From: Dioscorea cayenensis subsp. rotundata
Lineage: Eukaryota > Streptophyta > Magnoliopsida > Dioscoreales > Dioscoreaceae
Direction: 5' to 3'
NCBI RefSeq assembly: GCF_009730915.1
Contig: NC_052480.1
Location: 372,001 to 436,000, forward strand
DNA length: 64,000 nt
Shown here in pieces: positions 11,958 through 23,911 of this stretch. Position 1 is the stretch's first letter, and every line of letters begins with the position of its first letter. A program made the position numbers and the translations under genes. The notes below the pieces were generated by a model. That model worked only from the letters and a program-made list of their open reading frames with translations. It was not told the DNA's origin and did no database searches.

Positions 11958-12440
11958 ATGGCTGAAGAGCAGAGATGCCAAGAAGGCCATCGCCTCTGTG
12001 CCAACAACTGTGGCTTCTTCGGTAGCCCCGCCACCCTCAACCTCTGCTCCAAGTGCTACAGTGACTACCGCCTCAAAGAAGATCAAGCCTCATCGGCCAA
12101 GATAGCTGTCGAAAAATCTCTCCTTCCGTCCTCCACCGCCTCCTCCTCCTCAATCTCATCCACTGTTCATGCTGATCTATCTATCCCCGCAACCGCCACG
12201 ACCGTGTCCGACGTGCCTGCGCCTGCGGCGCTGCCGGAGCGGCCTCAGGCGAGTCGGTGCGCGTCTTGCCGAAAGAGGGTAGGGCTCACGGGGTTCCCTT
12301 GCCGGTGTGGGGCCACCTACTGTGGGACCCATCGGTACCCGGAGAAGCACGGGTGCTCCTTCGACTTCAAGGCGGCGGGGCGTGAGGCCATCGCCAAAGC
12401 CAACCCCATCGTCCTCGCTCCCAAGCTCGACAAGATCTAA
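11958..12440 (+). CDS. A20/AN1 zinc-finger stress-associated protein (SAP)
   Basis: A 160-residue protein in a single coding exon. The A20 finger is at residues 14-33 (C14, C18, C30, C33, with the NNCGFFGSPATLNLCSKC core). The AN1 finger is at residues 101-133 (C101, C104, C115, C117, C122, H125, H131, C133). Between them is a Ser/Ala-rich linker. This is the standard architecture and length of plant SAPs, which are induced by abiotic stress and whose A20 domain can bind ubiquitin or act in E3 ligation. I chose the start at MAEEQRCQ. An upstream in-frame ATG at 11871 lies inside the predicted leader intron. Base composition is more GC-rich than the surroundings, as is common for SAP coding regions. 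Which SAP orthologue it is cannot be told by eye. Confidence 0.94.
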   Translation: MAEEQRCQEGHRLCANNCGFFGSPATLNLCSKCYSDYRLKEDQASSAKIAVEKSLLPSSTASSSSISSTVHADLSIPATATTVSDVPAPAALPERPQASRCASCRKRVGLTGFPCRCGATYCGTHRYPEKHGCSFDFKAAGREAIAKANPIVLAPKLDKI

Positions 12441-13109
12441 ACGGCGATGACGACGATGACGCTGATGTTGATTCCATCTGGACCGTTCTTATTGTTGCTT
12501 CACCTCGCTCTCTAGCCATTGATCAACGGCTCGGATCGCTCTACTGGCGGTTCCCGGAACTCTCGCCGGAGATTGTGAGCTCGTGCCGGGACTAATGGCG
12601 GTTGTGTCGTCGCTTTCTGTTATTTATGAAAAAAAAGAAGAAAAAAATTTAAAAAATGTTGTTAGTTTTTCATGAAATTTCTTTTAAAACGCGTAAATTT
12701 GACGGATTATTACTTCTCTCTCATGCTTTTTAAATATTTCTTATTTATTTATTTAAATATTTAAATGGTTGGCCGGCGGATTCTTAGTTATCAAAAGACA
12801 ATAATAATAATATTATTATTTTTTGCGATTTAATGTGAAGGTGTAAAGGACACGCATCTTTGATTCCTAACTAATGGCTTACGTGATCAAAAGTTTCATT
12901 TAATTAAAGTATTCTCATTAATTTAGCATTCTTAAATTAAATTAATAATTTTTTTTTATTTCATTTGTAGAAGGGATAAATACTAGTAAAAGATGGTTTT
13001 ATGTAAACATTTAATTTCCCCGAGAAGGTAAATTACAAAATATATTAAAAAGAGAAAAATAATCTACGGATACATTAAAGCTTGATTACTCAATTATTAA
13101 GTAGAATAA
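12441..13109. other. SAP 3' UTR and AT-rich spacer
   Basis: The first 200 bp or so should be the SAP 3' UTR. The rest is AT-rich with no open frame or repeat that I can identify. Confidence 0.5.
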
Positions 13110-13297
13110 TGGTAAATGGGGAGCATGTACAAAACAATCATTCTTCAATACATATAATATTATGAATGGGAGGCATTTCTATTTTCTAATAACCAATTAA
13201 CCATTCATCATGGTTTCACATTATAGTACTAGTCTAATATATTGCAAAAGTGTGGCATTTCCAAGACAGGGCATCTCATAACTAGTGTTAAAAAAAA

Positions 13298-13624
13298 GGT
13301 ATAATACCCTAGTTGGTCCCTCTACTTTTCTCTCTCTTCCCTTTTGGTCCCTCTACTCAGAAATGCTCCCGATTAGTCCCTCTACTTTTGAAAATGTGCC
13401 CACTTAGTTAAAAATGCTCCCAACCAGTCTCTCTACTTTTAAAAATGTGGCCACTTAGTCCCTCTAAGTGGGCATATTTTTGAAAGTAGAGGGACTGATT
13501 GGAAGCATTTTTAATTAAGTAGGCACATTTTCAAAAGTAGAGGGACTAGTCGGGAGCATTTCTAAGTAGAGGGACCAAAAAAGAAGAGAGAGAAAAGTAC
13601 ATGGACTATTTTGGTGATTATACC
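13298..13624. mobile_element. Foldback MITE (nearly full-length inverted repeat)
   Basis: The 327-bp element is one large imperfect palindrome. The left arm (13298 to about 13460) starts GGTATAATACCCTAGTTGG and repeats the phrase GTCCCTCTACTTTT. The right arm is its reverse complement and ends GTGATTATACC. The single transcript would fold into a hairpin with arms of about 160 bp. A/T-rich flanks (TTAAAAAAA and TAAAAAGAA) could be a blurred target duplication. No coding capacity is seen. Confidence 0.85.
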
Positions 13625-14177
13625 TAAAAAGAATTTACATGAAATGACTCCACTGTGAGATGATAAGGAAAGCCTCAATGGATGGATGCATCTATTATTG
13701 CCTCTCCATTTTCATAATTCCTCTCATTATCTTTACAATTCAGCAACGACCCAAAGCTATCATCTAAATTAAAATATCAATAATTGCTTAGATAATCAAT
13801 TGAATCTTAAACACATATAAATATATATTAAACAAAGAGAGATACTACGGAAACAATTATGAAGAGTGATTGTCTCAAGTTTGTTCTTGATAAAATAAAA
13901 TGAAACTACATATTTTTTTTCATTATATAGAGTGCAAGTGGCACCCCAGCAACACACTGTTGAATTATAATTGATAATGTTGGTAGAAATTTGTATATGT
14001 GCATAAACTTATGCTTAATCAAATAGATATATAACAGAGCAACGTTTACAGTGCTCCAAGAGAATACAAGAATAAATGTACTCTGAAATGGTAATCAAAG
14101 AGTTACAGTATCCTTCACTGAATACGTACCATCTCTACCGGAGAATCTTGAAAAGCATTGTTGAAGAAGCCCTGAAC

Positions 14178-14352
14178 CTCTTTTTTTTTTTTGAGGTAGG
14201 GCGACAAGCGCCAACCCTCAGGGGAGTACGCGAGCGGGGAATTACCACAACGTCCTCACTCTCTTGAAACTGGGGAGCGCGGTCAGGGGAAATTGAACTC
14301 ACATCTCCTCCAACGAGGGGACCCAGGGTACTGCTAGGCTACAAGCCCTTTA
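14178..14352 (-). mobile_element. tRNA-derived SINE inserted in a dead MFS exon
   Basis: On the minus strand the element begins near 14352 with GGCTTGTAGCCTAGCAG, which fits a Pol III A box (TAGCCTAGCAG). About 35 bp later it has GAGTTCAATTTCCC, which fits a degenerate B box. It ends in a poly(A) tail, seen as the T run at 14180-14190. It interrupts sequence homologous to exon 5 of the neighbouring MFS genes, so the insertion site is clear by comparison. TGAAC(C/T)T on both sides may be part of the target duplication. Confidence 0.75.
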
Positions 14353-14814
14353 GTAAGACTTGAACTTATTGTGGTCTTGGAAATGCAGATCAGAAAACAA
14401 TACAATAAATAAAAGCATAATCTTGACATGATTGAAAACTAAAATTATGGAAAACATGCCTCAAAATTCCATATTACTGGAAGAAATAGAGCCAATGCTA
14501 TCGCTCTTTTACTGCTTTCCTTCATACCATCAACCTGATAGCAATCATATTAAACAACATTTATGTATGCCATTGTCCCAATCCTGAAAAAAAAAAAATT
14601 ACAAATAAATCAAACTCACAGCAAAGGCAACAGATATGCAAAATATACTTCCCAAGTTAATTATGATCAATGTAATTGTGTTTACTGTGACGAATGAAAT
14701 AAGCATAAACGAATGGCTTCGACTGATTCCATGCAATTACAGCTAAAAATAAAACACAGAATTTTTTCCTTTTTCACATATAAATTACCACATCAAGCAC
14801 AACAGCCAGTAGGA

Positions 14815-14927
14815 AGATGGTTGTTTCGCTTGTTTGTTGTCTTTTATTTCTGTTCTCTCTTGTACTTTGCTATCTTTTTATTTCTAATAAATTCGTGATT
14901 TATCCATTTTATTCAAAAAAAAAAAAT
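14815..14927 (+). mobile_element. LINE 3' end with poly(A)
   Basis: The fragment ends CTAATAAATTCGTGATTTATCC...TTTTATTC followed by a run of A. The same 3' end, with variations on AATAAATTxGTGGTTTATCCATTTTxTTCA, recurs in this window at 24.5, 32.6, 40.3, 45.1 and 46.8 kb. The 24.5-kb copy still has LINE coding sequence, which identifies the family. Confidence 0.65.
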
Positions 14928-15345
14928 GATTATTTACCCAACTTGCAACATGATTAATTAATTTTCAGATATGGCAAAGTTACCAGTGCTAATTACCGAA
15001 ATTAATCAGAGAAGAGTGATACCAATTTCAGCAAGCAATCTAAAGGTAAAAAGATGATAACAATTAAAGATGCAGGGAGACAAGACCACGGATAGAATTA
15101 ATTCTTCATGTTCAAATAACAAACATAAACGTGCAAACATATAGAGTCTGCTGGATAACTGTGAGATGGATGGCTTCTGGGCAAGACTCCTCGCCAGCTA
15201 ACTAGCTTCGCCGATAGCGTGCACGGTTACGTATGAACATGTGGAGCATCATGGGAGTTGAGTTTGATCTTGATAATGAATGGCGCTGGGATATGAGGAT
15301 GGATGGCTGGATGTCTCGCCTCCACACCTTTTTTTTTACCCTCTG

Positions 15346-16950
15346 TTTCTTGATTTGTTTATGAGGTTTCGTGGGTGAGTGGAATCACTTTGGCCATGTG
15401 TTCTGGCTCGCTGATTAGTACCGAAACTCCTTTGATGACCTTAATTTGGGCTCGTGGAAACTTAAGATTTTGAGACTTTCTTTTGGATTATCTGGCTAGA
15501 GTAAAATGCTACAGTAAAATGATTGCATGTATAAATTTTTTTTTTGCTCGGTTAAATTTTGTTTTGTTTAGAGCCATTCATACATTACAAAGTTTAGTCT
15601 TAATTTCATGGAATCCAAAGCAAGAGAAGATATGGACCCAATTAGGTTTTGGTTGATCATTTTACTTGTTTTCTACCGGATAGTTTGTATATTATGTTGT
15701 TTTTTTTTCTTTTGTTTCTTTCATTGGTGGTGGAGTTTGTAGTTTTTTATATTAATATATATATATATATAAAATTTACTGAAACAAATTTATTTGATAA
15801 TTAAAGAAAAAAATTTATTAGAGGGTAATTAAAAAAAAAATGATTCTGACCTTTAAAATTTAATTAGTAATTTAATTTTGCTTGAGTATGGAGGTAAATT
15901 GATGTTTGAAATGTTAATTGGATTACGAATCATGATTATGTTGGTTTTTTTAAAAAAAGATAAATCAAGAAACTCATGAAACATGAATTTCACACCCTGG
16001 TTTTATCATGGAGAAAATAATTATAACTGGTTTAATAAAAATCTATAAAATAAATTTAAAGAAAAGCAGTGCAATGAATTCATAAACAAATATATTTTAA
16101 TTATTTATAAAAAAATAATTAAAATCATAAATTGGTATCTAGTTTTTGGGTAGGATATTGGTTTATGGAAAACTAGAGATAGAATATTAAAACACACTTA
16201 AAGGGAAGACACAAAAATTTGTTGAGTTTGTTCCACATATTGCATAAAATTTAAGTGTGAAGATCATGTGTTTTTTGTTGGATTGTCGAATAGTTAAATA
16301 ACAAAAAAAATAGAGAGGAGAAGAAAACGGGCACGAAACCTAAGGGGATTTGTTTCTTTATTTTATTTTTCATTAATAAAAACAAAAATCTCCATGTTGA
16401 GTTTACACCGATTAAGATCACATTGAGGATTCTAAATAATTATTTAAATTTTTTATTTTAATTGTTTTCTTAATATTTAAACGATTCACGCAGTCTCAAC
16501 TATTTTGAACAAATATATAACATTAAAAATTAACCATAGCTTGATAGAACATCTTCAATTCCCAGAAACAAGCTAATTAAGGTTAATTTATAATGTTTTA
16601 TACCCGGTCATCTGCATGCATGCAATAGTTATTAGTTACTCTTTGGTACTTACTGAATTCTTGTACAAATAACATTATTGATAACAATTGCAATTATATA
16701 AATAGCCCAACAAAGAAGAAGGTTTCAAGTCAAATATGACAAGCAGCTGCTTATCAAGAACCAGATTGACAGAAGAAAATTAATGTCGCTGTAGAATAGT
16801 TCATTTCAACCACCTCAATGCATGCCTCTTCAAAAAGTCAAACAGCTAGCAAAACAAAACCCATAAGCATGAAAACTCTAATAAATAACCAACTCATCAT
16901 CCTCATTCACACTTGAACATGCACCTTGTATAAATTAACTGAAAGACGTG
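15346..16950. other. AT-rich intergenic spacer
   Basis: No gene, RNA gene or repeat family is recognised. The stretch is strongly AT-rich, with a short (TA)n run at 15757-15770 and homopolymer runs. Confidence 0.5.
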
Positions 16951-16960
16951 AGCTTCAAAT

Positions 16961-16968
16961 GAATATCC
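16961..16968 (+). promoter_or_regulatory. Candidate P1BS (PHR1-binding) site upstream of the acid phosphatase
   Basis: GAATATCC fits the GNATATNC consensus bound by PHR-type phosphate-starvation regulators. It lies about 250 bp before the phosphatase start codon. The consensus is short, so a chance match cannot be excluded. Confidence 0.4.
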
Positions 16969-17114
16969 GCCTCCCAAAATCTCGGCTCATTTGTGATTTG
17001 TGTGTGAAATGAAAAATTAGTGTAATATTATATATATATATATATTATAGATAACGGCAACACTGGACCGTGAATACAGAGAGCTGAAGGAAACGTGGCA
17101 TATGATCCTTCCAC

Positions 17115-17157
17115 CACGTGTCCACATCCGTTTTAGTTAAGAGTGAAATCTATAAAA
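17115..17157 (+). promoter_or_regulatory. Core promoter of the acid phosphatase: G-box and TATA box
   Basis: A CACGTG G-box (17115-17120) is followed by TATAAAAAG (17151-17159), 59 bp before the start codon. The spacing is right for a TATA-driven gene with a short leader. Confidence 0.65.
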
Positions 17158-17215
17158 AGAGGCCCATTCCTCTCTTCTTATTACTTATTTCTCTAAATTA
17201 ATCAAAAAGACCCAA

Positions 17216-19832
17216 ATGGCGACGCATGGGCTTCTTCTTGTCCTCATCTTTTCCTCGGTCGGCTGGTCGGTCTCGTATCAACGGCCGCCGGCGAGAGAGA
17301 TCCTCTCCGTTCCTCTCTCTGATGACGCTGATGGCCTCACCCCTCAACAGGTACATCCCTTCTCTCTTTTTTATTGACGTTTGATAATGCATTAATTCAT
17401 GTTTTATAATTAGTTAATTTGGATTTGGATCCACGTTGCATTGCATGAACAAAAGTAGCATTCTAGTAATGCTAAGATTTAGTAGTCATTTAGAGAAGAA
17501 AGAGATAATATATGGTAGCTCAACTAACGGTGGAAATAAATATTTCTGCTTATTGGTTTTAATTCTTTCTATGACGCAAAAAGTTTGGCTTTGTCGCCTT
17601 TATATTTGGTCAGGCCTAGTGTGGAAATTAATTAATGCTGTTATTTTTTATTTTTTTTAATCTCTACTGTGCCTTTTTAGTTGTTTAACCAAATTAACAC
17701 AAGTGACCAATGAGCAGTTCTGAACTAGTGGTTTAAACTTTAAAGAGATTTGACTCAAATAACATGGAAATGTCTGTCGTGACCCTGCATCGGAATGCAC
17801 GTTGTTTTTGACAAGAGAGTTGAGAAAACATTTGGATGAAAACAAAAAGAAACAAAGAAAACAAAGGAACAGAAAGAATAAGAATGCACGCTAGCTAGCT
17901 GTTTGCTCCAATTGTTGTTTACACGGCAGAACGTCCGTGATTAATTGGTCTGAGAAAGATCTCATCTTCTTATTATTATTTATAATAAGATTGTGATTTG
18001 ATCCGCATATATGTAGTACAAAGAATATTCCTTTATTATAAGTGTTCAATTGGAACATGAAAGCCTGAATTGGTCTTAATTAATTATTATTGGTAACGGA
18101 ATGGAAGAGGAAACCAGCTGTGTAATGCTTAATGTGAAAATCTTTATGGATGGATGGCTTTGTAGATTGACATTAAAGGTGATTTATTTGTGAATTTGAA
18201 TTTGAAGTCATTGCTTATATATTTAGTATTTCAATTTAGAGACATTGTTCATTAAAGGCTTTTCTTTAGAGTTTTAAATTTAAGAAAAAAAAAATCTATT
18301 AGTTTGAATTTTAATTATTTTTAATTATACAAATATAAATGCATTTATTTTAATTCCAAACAAAAAATATTTTTTAATAAAATAGAGATTTATCTATTTT
18401 TATAAAAAAAAAATACACGAAAGTATTTATTTGGCTCTTTTATAACACAAATATATAATCTATTAAACAATTCTTTAAATAATATATATTATTTTTAAAT
18501 ATTTAATAAGTTTCAAAATAAAATTAAAAAAAAAAAAACATATAACTAGAAAGTTTGTATTATTGTTTCGAATATTCAAATAATCTTCTGATAAACAGGT
18601 ACACATATCTCTGGTTGGATCTGACAAGATGAGAGTGACATGGATCACAGAAGACGACGCTCCATCAACAGTAGACTACGGCACATCATCCGGATCATAC
18701 TCACACACAGCCTCAGGATCCACATCCTCCTACTCCTACCTGCTTTACGATTCGGGCCGCATTCACGACGTCATCATCGGTCCTTTAAATCCAAACTCCA
18801 TCTACTACTACCGTTGCGGTTCCAACCCGACCCGTGAGTTCTCATTCAAGACTCCACCAGCCCAACTCCCAATCAAACTAGCCGTCATCGGTGACTTGGG
18901 TCAGACCGGCTGGACCAACTCAACACTCCAGCATTTGACCGAATCCAACTACGACACACTACTCCTTCCCGGTGACTTATCCTACGCTGACTTTTACCAG
19001 CCACTTTGGGACTCATTCGGGCGTTTGGTCGAGCCATTAGCCAGCACACGGCCGTGGATGGTAACTCAAGGGAATCACGAGATCGAAAAGATACCCATTC
19101 TCGAACCCAGTTCTTTCAAAGCCTACAACGCGCGCTGGCGCATGCCTTACGACATGAGCTCATCCGACTCCAACCTTTACTACTCGTTTGATGTTGCTGG
19201 TGGTGCCGTGCATGTACTCATGCTTGGGTCTTACACTGACTTTGATTCTGGCTCGGCGCAGTACAAGTGGTTGGTGGGGGATTTGGCGAAGGTTAACAGG
19301 AAGAAGACGCCGTGGTTGCTGGCTCTTGTGCACGCGCCGTGGTATAACTCTAATGATGATCATCAAGGTGAGGGAGAGGACATGAGGAAGTCTATGGAGG
19401 ACTTGCTTTACAAGGCCAAGGTTGATGTCGTCTTTGCTGGTCATGTTCATGCATATGAACGTTTTGTAAGTTAATTAATTATCAGTATAAGATTTGTTTT
19501 CATCTAATTAATCTTTAATTTTTGTGTTCTTAATTTATGACTTTATTGTTATTGTTTAGGATCGGGTTTACAACAATAAGAAGGATGGTTGTGGACCTGT
19601 GTATATAACTATTGGGGATGGGGGCAATAGGGAAGGATTGGCGACCGAGTATTTGGATCCCCAGCCAGTGATATCTTTGTTCAGAGAAGCGAGCTTTGGG
19701 CATGGTCAGTTCTCGGTGGTGAATGCGACTCATGCGCAGTGGAGTTGGCATCGGAATGATGATGATGAGCAGGTTATTGCTGATCAGATTTGGTTAACCA
19801 GTTTGGTTTCCCAATCTGCAGCCTGTGGTTGA
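17216..19832 (+). CDS. Purple acid phosphatase, secreted, three exons
   Basis: A binuclear metallophosphatase that releases phosphate from organic esters, probably in the apoplast or vacuole. Exons 17216-17350, 18599-19465 and 19560-19832 (GT-AG, phase 0) give 424 residues, the usual plant size. Residues 1-20 form a hydrophobic signal peptide. An N-terminal fibronectin-like region with [16 protein letters not shown] is followed by all five metal-ligand motifs: GDLG (Asp144), GDLSYAD (Asp171, Tyr174), GNHE (Asn204, His205), VHAPWY (His290) and GHVHAYER (His327, His329). The protein resembles the PAP18/20/21/22 group, but the exact orthologue is not resolved. Intron 1 is 1248 bp and AT-rich. 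The upstream TATA box, G-box and possible P1BS suggest regulated expression. The gene sits between two members of an MFS gene cluster. Confidence 0.95.
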
Positions 19833-20448
19833 ACTAATTTTTCTGTTGTTGCTCAAAACAAATTTAGATGATGAATTATAAAATAAGTTTTTTTTTTCTT
19901 TCTCAATTTATTTTTTAATTTTGTATTTTTAGTGTTAATATATATGAAACGTAATTGGTAATATGCCACTGTCGGCTCTTGAGAATTAAGTTAATTCTCC
20001 TCTTTTCGAATTTACCAACCACTGATTTATTGAGAAGTAAGAAGAGAAGACAGTACAAAGTAGAAAATCCTCTCATCAGCGATGAGAGAGAACAAAATAC
20101 AGTAAATAAAATAGAGCAACAAAAGGAGATAAATGTACTTGAATTTTTTTAAAAAAAAACTTGTTAATTTCTAAAATTATATCCGTAAAAATATATTACT
20201 TTAAGAGAATAGAACAGTTTGAAAAAGCAGGATAAATGAATGAAACAATGGGAATTCAAGCAGTGGACGTTTGATTGCTCAATTAAGTGGAATAACAATG
20301 GGGAGCAGGTACATGACAATCATTATTAATGAGGCATTTCTAATAATCATTCATCATTGTTTCACATTATATTTTGCAAAAGTAAGAGGGCCGGCACTAA
20401 CTAAAGAATTTACATCAAATAAGTCCGCTGGGAGTCCTGGGATGGTGA
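19833..20448. other. Convergent spacer between acid phosphatase and MFS gene
   Basis: This should hold the 3' UTRs of both convergent genes. Positions 20270-20440 align with 13110-13290 and 26750-26900, the equivalent downstream flanks of the other two MFS copies, so the duplication unit extended past the stop codon. No other gene is seen. Confidence 0.6.
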
Positions 20449-23400
20449 TCAGGACTGTGAGATGATGAGGGGTGCCTCAATGGATTCATCTATGGCATTT
20501 CCATTGTCACAATTTCTTTCATTATCTTCGGAATTCAGCAGCAAAGCATGCCCCAAAGCAATCATCTAAAATTAAAATAGTAATAATCGCTTAGATAATT
20601 ATTGAATGTTAAACATATATAAATATATATTATAAACAAAGAGAGATACCATAGAAACAGAAGCTAATAATATGCTGAAGCCTTTGCAATTGAAAGGTGC
20701 TTTGCTTGAAAGAAAGAAGGCTGAACCGAAATAGTTGAGATGAAACTCATAAGATAATAATGAAGAGTAACCGTGTAATCAGATGTGAATTTAGTCACTA
20801 ACATGTCAGTGGGCTCATTACAAGTGGTGATAACAAGCTGGCAATTGCTCTAATACCTGCAAAAAAGCCTTGAACCTTTCCCTGCAAAATCCTTATTTTA
20901 TGAAATATGAAAGCTTTGACGATAATGAAAAAATAATCATGTTTTGTTCTCTTTCATACAGAAAATTATATAGCTTAACATTATTGAGTAATATGCGATG
21001 AACAACAGTTATTTGTCTTAAGAGAAGCACCTGATCACGCAAGCTTGACGCCTTTGAAATAATTGCATAAGTCTGTGGAGGTTGAGATATTATTTTTGGT
21101 TCAATCAATGTTCATTATAAAATGAACAAAAATCAATAATTAAGAAAATCCATTCATGTTTTCAGCTTAAATTCCACTAAATAAAAGCAAGAAAATTATT
21201 TCCCTAACGAAATCAGCAGTTGGGAACTACTTACAGATGCTTTCTCAAGGATGTATATGGCTCCAAATGAGGCACTTAGGTAAGGAACCTGCAAAAGAGA
21301 AGCCATTCACTCAAAAATGTTTTTTTCTTTCTTTTCTCTTTTGGTGAAAAATGCGTACCCAAGGTGCCCATGCTAATCCATAAAACAAAGCCTGCAAGAA
21401 AAATTTCCCATGAAAAAAGTTACAGATCGAAAAGTATGTATCGAGTGAAAGAAAGGATTTTAAGTTGATGAACTTACATAAACAATGGAAGCTAGCAAAG
21501 CCAAGCATAGTATCACTCTTTCTCCAACTAAAGGATTGATAAGTGGGAAAAGTAGAGCCTGATATAATACCAAAATTACAACCCTTTGATAAATCATATC
21601 CTTGCCTACGATCCAGATTGCATGATTTTAATTAAACAAATATATCCATCAAACAGGGAAAATCAACATCAAAACAAGGAAAAGTCTATAAAGGAATTTA
21701 TCGTGTTCAATTAGAATTAGCAACCTGGGAGAATGTGGACCCTATGCCGACCACCAAGAGAATTTCAGAGAATTGGTTTTTGTTGAAACCAAAGACTGTC
21801 TTAAGGTAATACTGCAAATAAAAATACAAGTGTCAAGTTTGTTCTTAATGATATTTAAATGAATATGCATCTTTCATTATGTAGATTGTAGCCATTCGAA
21901 TATGGCACCAGATAAACCCCAGCTAATACAAACCATCTAATACAACGATAAAAGAGAGTAGCATACCAGCAAGACACTGCCGATACCTGTCATTCCCAAT
22001 TTGTAGAAGAATGTAATGTATGTGATACTTCTCAGTGTTCCACTGCAAAGTAAATAATGGTGATTCAGCTGGGAAAAACAGTGCTCAACATAACTGACAA
22101 TATTGGTAGATATACGCAGTTCAATAAGCTTAACCAACTAGATAACAGAAGAACTTTCGAAATGCCAGAGAGAATGACAAGTCAAGAATGTACTCTGAAA
22201 TGGTAATTTCAGATAGCAATGACATACCTACTGGTGATCAGAGTTACAGTATCCTTCATTGAGTACCATCTCTCCTGGAGAATTTTAAAAAGCATAGTTG
22301 AAGAAGGCCCAAGCTGCTGTGGTCTTGGAGATCCTTTTAGTGTCTCGGGCAGCAACACTTTAACATAAATTGCACAGCAGATCAACAAAGTTATAGAAAC
22401 CTGGAAATGCAAAGATCAGCAAATAATACAAGGAACAAAAGCAAAAATCTTGACAAAATTGCAAACTAAAACCATACCTCGAAAATCCATTCTACTGGGA
22501 GAAACCGCGCTAATGCATTTCCTAAAACATGAGCAGCAGAAAACAGTCCTGTTATTAATCCAAATGCAGCTGCTCTTTGACTGCGTTCCACAACATCAGC
22601 CTGATAGAAAGCATAGTATACAAAATTTATGGCATGCCATTGTCTCAGACCAGGAAAAAAAAACACAAATAAATTATAAATAAATGAAACTCACAGCATA
22701 AGCAACAGCTATTGAAAATATACTTCCTTGGCTAATGATCATTGAAATCGTGTGAAGAATGAAATAAGCATAAACAAATGGCCTGGACTGATCCCATGCC
22801 AGTACCGCTGAAAATAAACCACAGAAGAAGAAAATTTTCAGAACTAAAAGAACTCTGACTTATTATACTAAAACAAAATAGGGACCAAATGATGAACATT
22901 CTTCAGCATATTACTGTAATTAATGACAGCAGAAAAGATGGTATAATTTAACCAACATGCAACAACATGATTACTTTTCAGATATAAGTATAACAAGCCA
23001 GAAGTGGTAATCACAGAAATAAATAAATCAGAGAGAAGAGCAATACCAAATGGTACTATGGATGCAGGTAGAGTTAGTAGAAGCAAAGGTTTGCGCCCAT
23101 ATTCATCTGCAAGCTGACCCAACAAAATATCCACCACAATTTTGAAAATCCCAACAATCTAAAACCAGAAGATGGTAACAAGTAAGTACACAGGCAGACA
23201 AAACCACTGAATTAATTCTCAACATTCAAAGAAAGAACAACAACTGTATAGTAAACACACATAACATACCGTCTGCCGGACACCGGTGAGATAGATGGCT
23301 TCCGGGCAAGACTTCTGGCCGGGGCAGAGAGCTCCAGTGATGACATCGACAAGGACTGGCACAGTCATCTCATAGGCAATCCAGTGCATGGAAAGGGGGA

Positions 23401-23458
23401 CTAGCAAGTGAACCAATGGCCTTAGAACTCTAAGATCGGTGACCTTCATAGCTGCCAT
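20449..23458 (-). CDS. MFS transporter, hippocampus-abundant-transcript-like, copy A (14 exons)
   Basis: A polytopic membrane transporter of the major facilitator superfamily, in the plant group named after hippocampus abundant transcript 1 (tetracycline-transporter-like). The substrate is not predictable. Minus-strand exons: 23458-23270, 23158-23047, 22807-22695, 22600-22478, 22400-22228, 22042-21967, 21811-21725, 21558-21478, 21391-21359, 21288-21235, 21072-21031, 20881-20803, 20720-20650 and 20565-20449. All introns are GT-AG and the frame is continuous over 449 residues. The MFS loop signature [10 protein letters not shown] is at residues 77-86. Hydrophobic segments fit about 12 membrane helices. 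The C-terminal tail is acidic and hydrophilic. I used the first ATG (MAAMKV). The second, three codons later, matches the start of copy B and may be the real one. Confidence 0.92.
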
Positions 23459-23634
23459 TTTTCTCTATCGATATATGAGAAAATCACTGGAATTATGGTC
23501 TCTGCTTCTTGCTCTGTTGTTTTTGGTGGCGGGGGGAGTTGGTATGCGGTTAAGGCCAAAACGCGCGGGTCCGACAATGAGCACGTGAGGTTGCAGGGTG
23601 AGCACGCGCGTGGCTTTGATATGGAACTGATGAT

Positions 23635-23690
23635 GTGGAGCATCGTGGGAGTGAGATCTTGATATAGTGAACGACTGAGATCCAAGGATG
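23635..23690 (-). promoter_or_regulatory. Conserved upstream block of the MFS genes (copy A)
   Basis: A segment starting GTGGAGCATCGTGGGAGTG lies about 180 bp before the start codon. It recurs with few changes upstream of copy B (30197-30262) and of the dead copy (15241-15310). It is probably part of the ancestral promoter. Conservation by recent duplication alone is the simple alternative. Confidence 0.5.
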
Positions 23691-23911
23691 GTGACCGTTG
23701 TGACCCGCTTTTCGAAGAGAAAGAGAGAGTTTTTTTTTTTTTTACTTTTTATTTGGCGTGATGTCCTCCCCATACAACCTTTTCCACAGTATCTTGCTTT
23801 TGGATGTTAGTCTTTGGATGGTTTACTCAATTGACGTTGTCATGTGTCGATATTCAATAGTTTTATAAAATGGAGATATTTTCAAAAAATAATTTAAAAA
23901 ATCGAGATTTT

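Larger units (their letters stand above)
13110..15345 (-). pseudogene. Dead third copy of the MFS transporter gene
   Basis: Segments in the same order and orientation as the two intact genes at 20.4 and 26.9 kb can be recognised: exon 14-like sequence near 13640-13770, exon 5 near 14075-14165, exon 4 at 14458-14555, exon 3 at 14640-14752 and exon 1 at 15148-15215. Exon 2 and exons 6-13 are mostly gone. The 3' flank (13110-13290) and the upstream block (15241-15310) still align with the paralogues. It has been hit by a foldback MITE (13298-13624, in the former 3' flank), a SINE (in exon 5) and a LINE 3' fragment (in intron 2). The exon 4 donor reads GC, as in the 26.9-kb gene, which suggests closer kinship with that copy. 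Confidence 0.85.
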
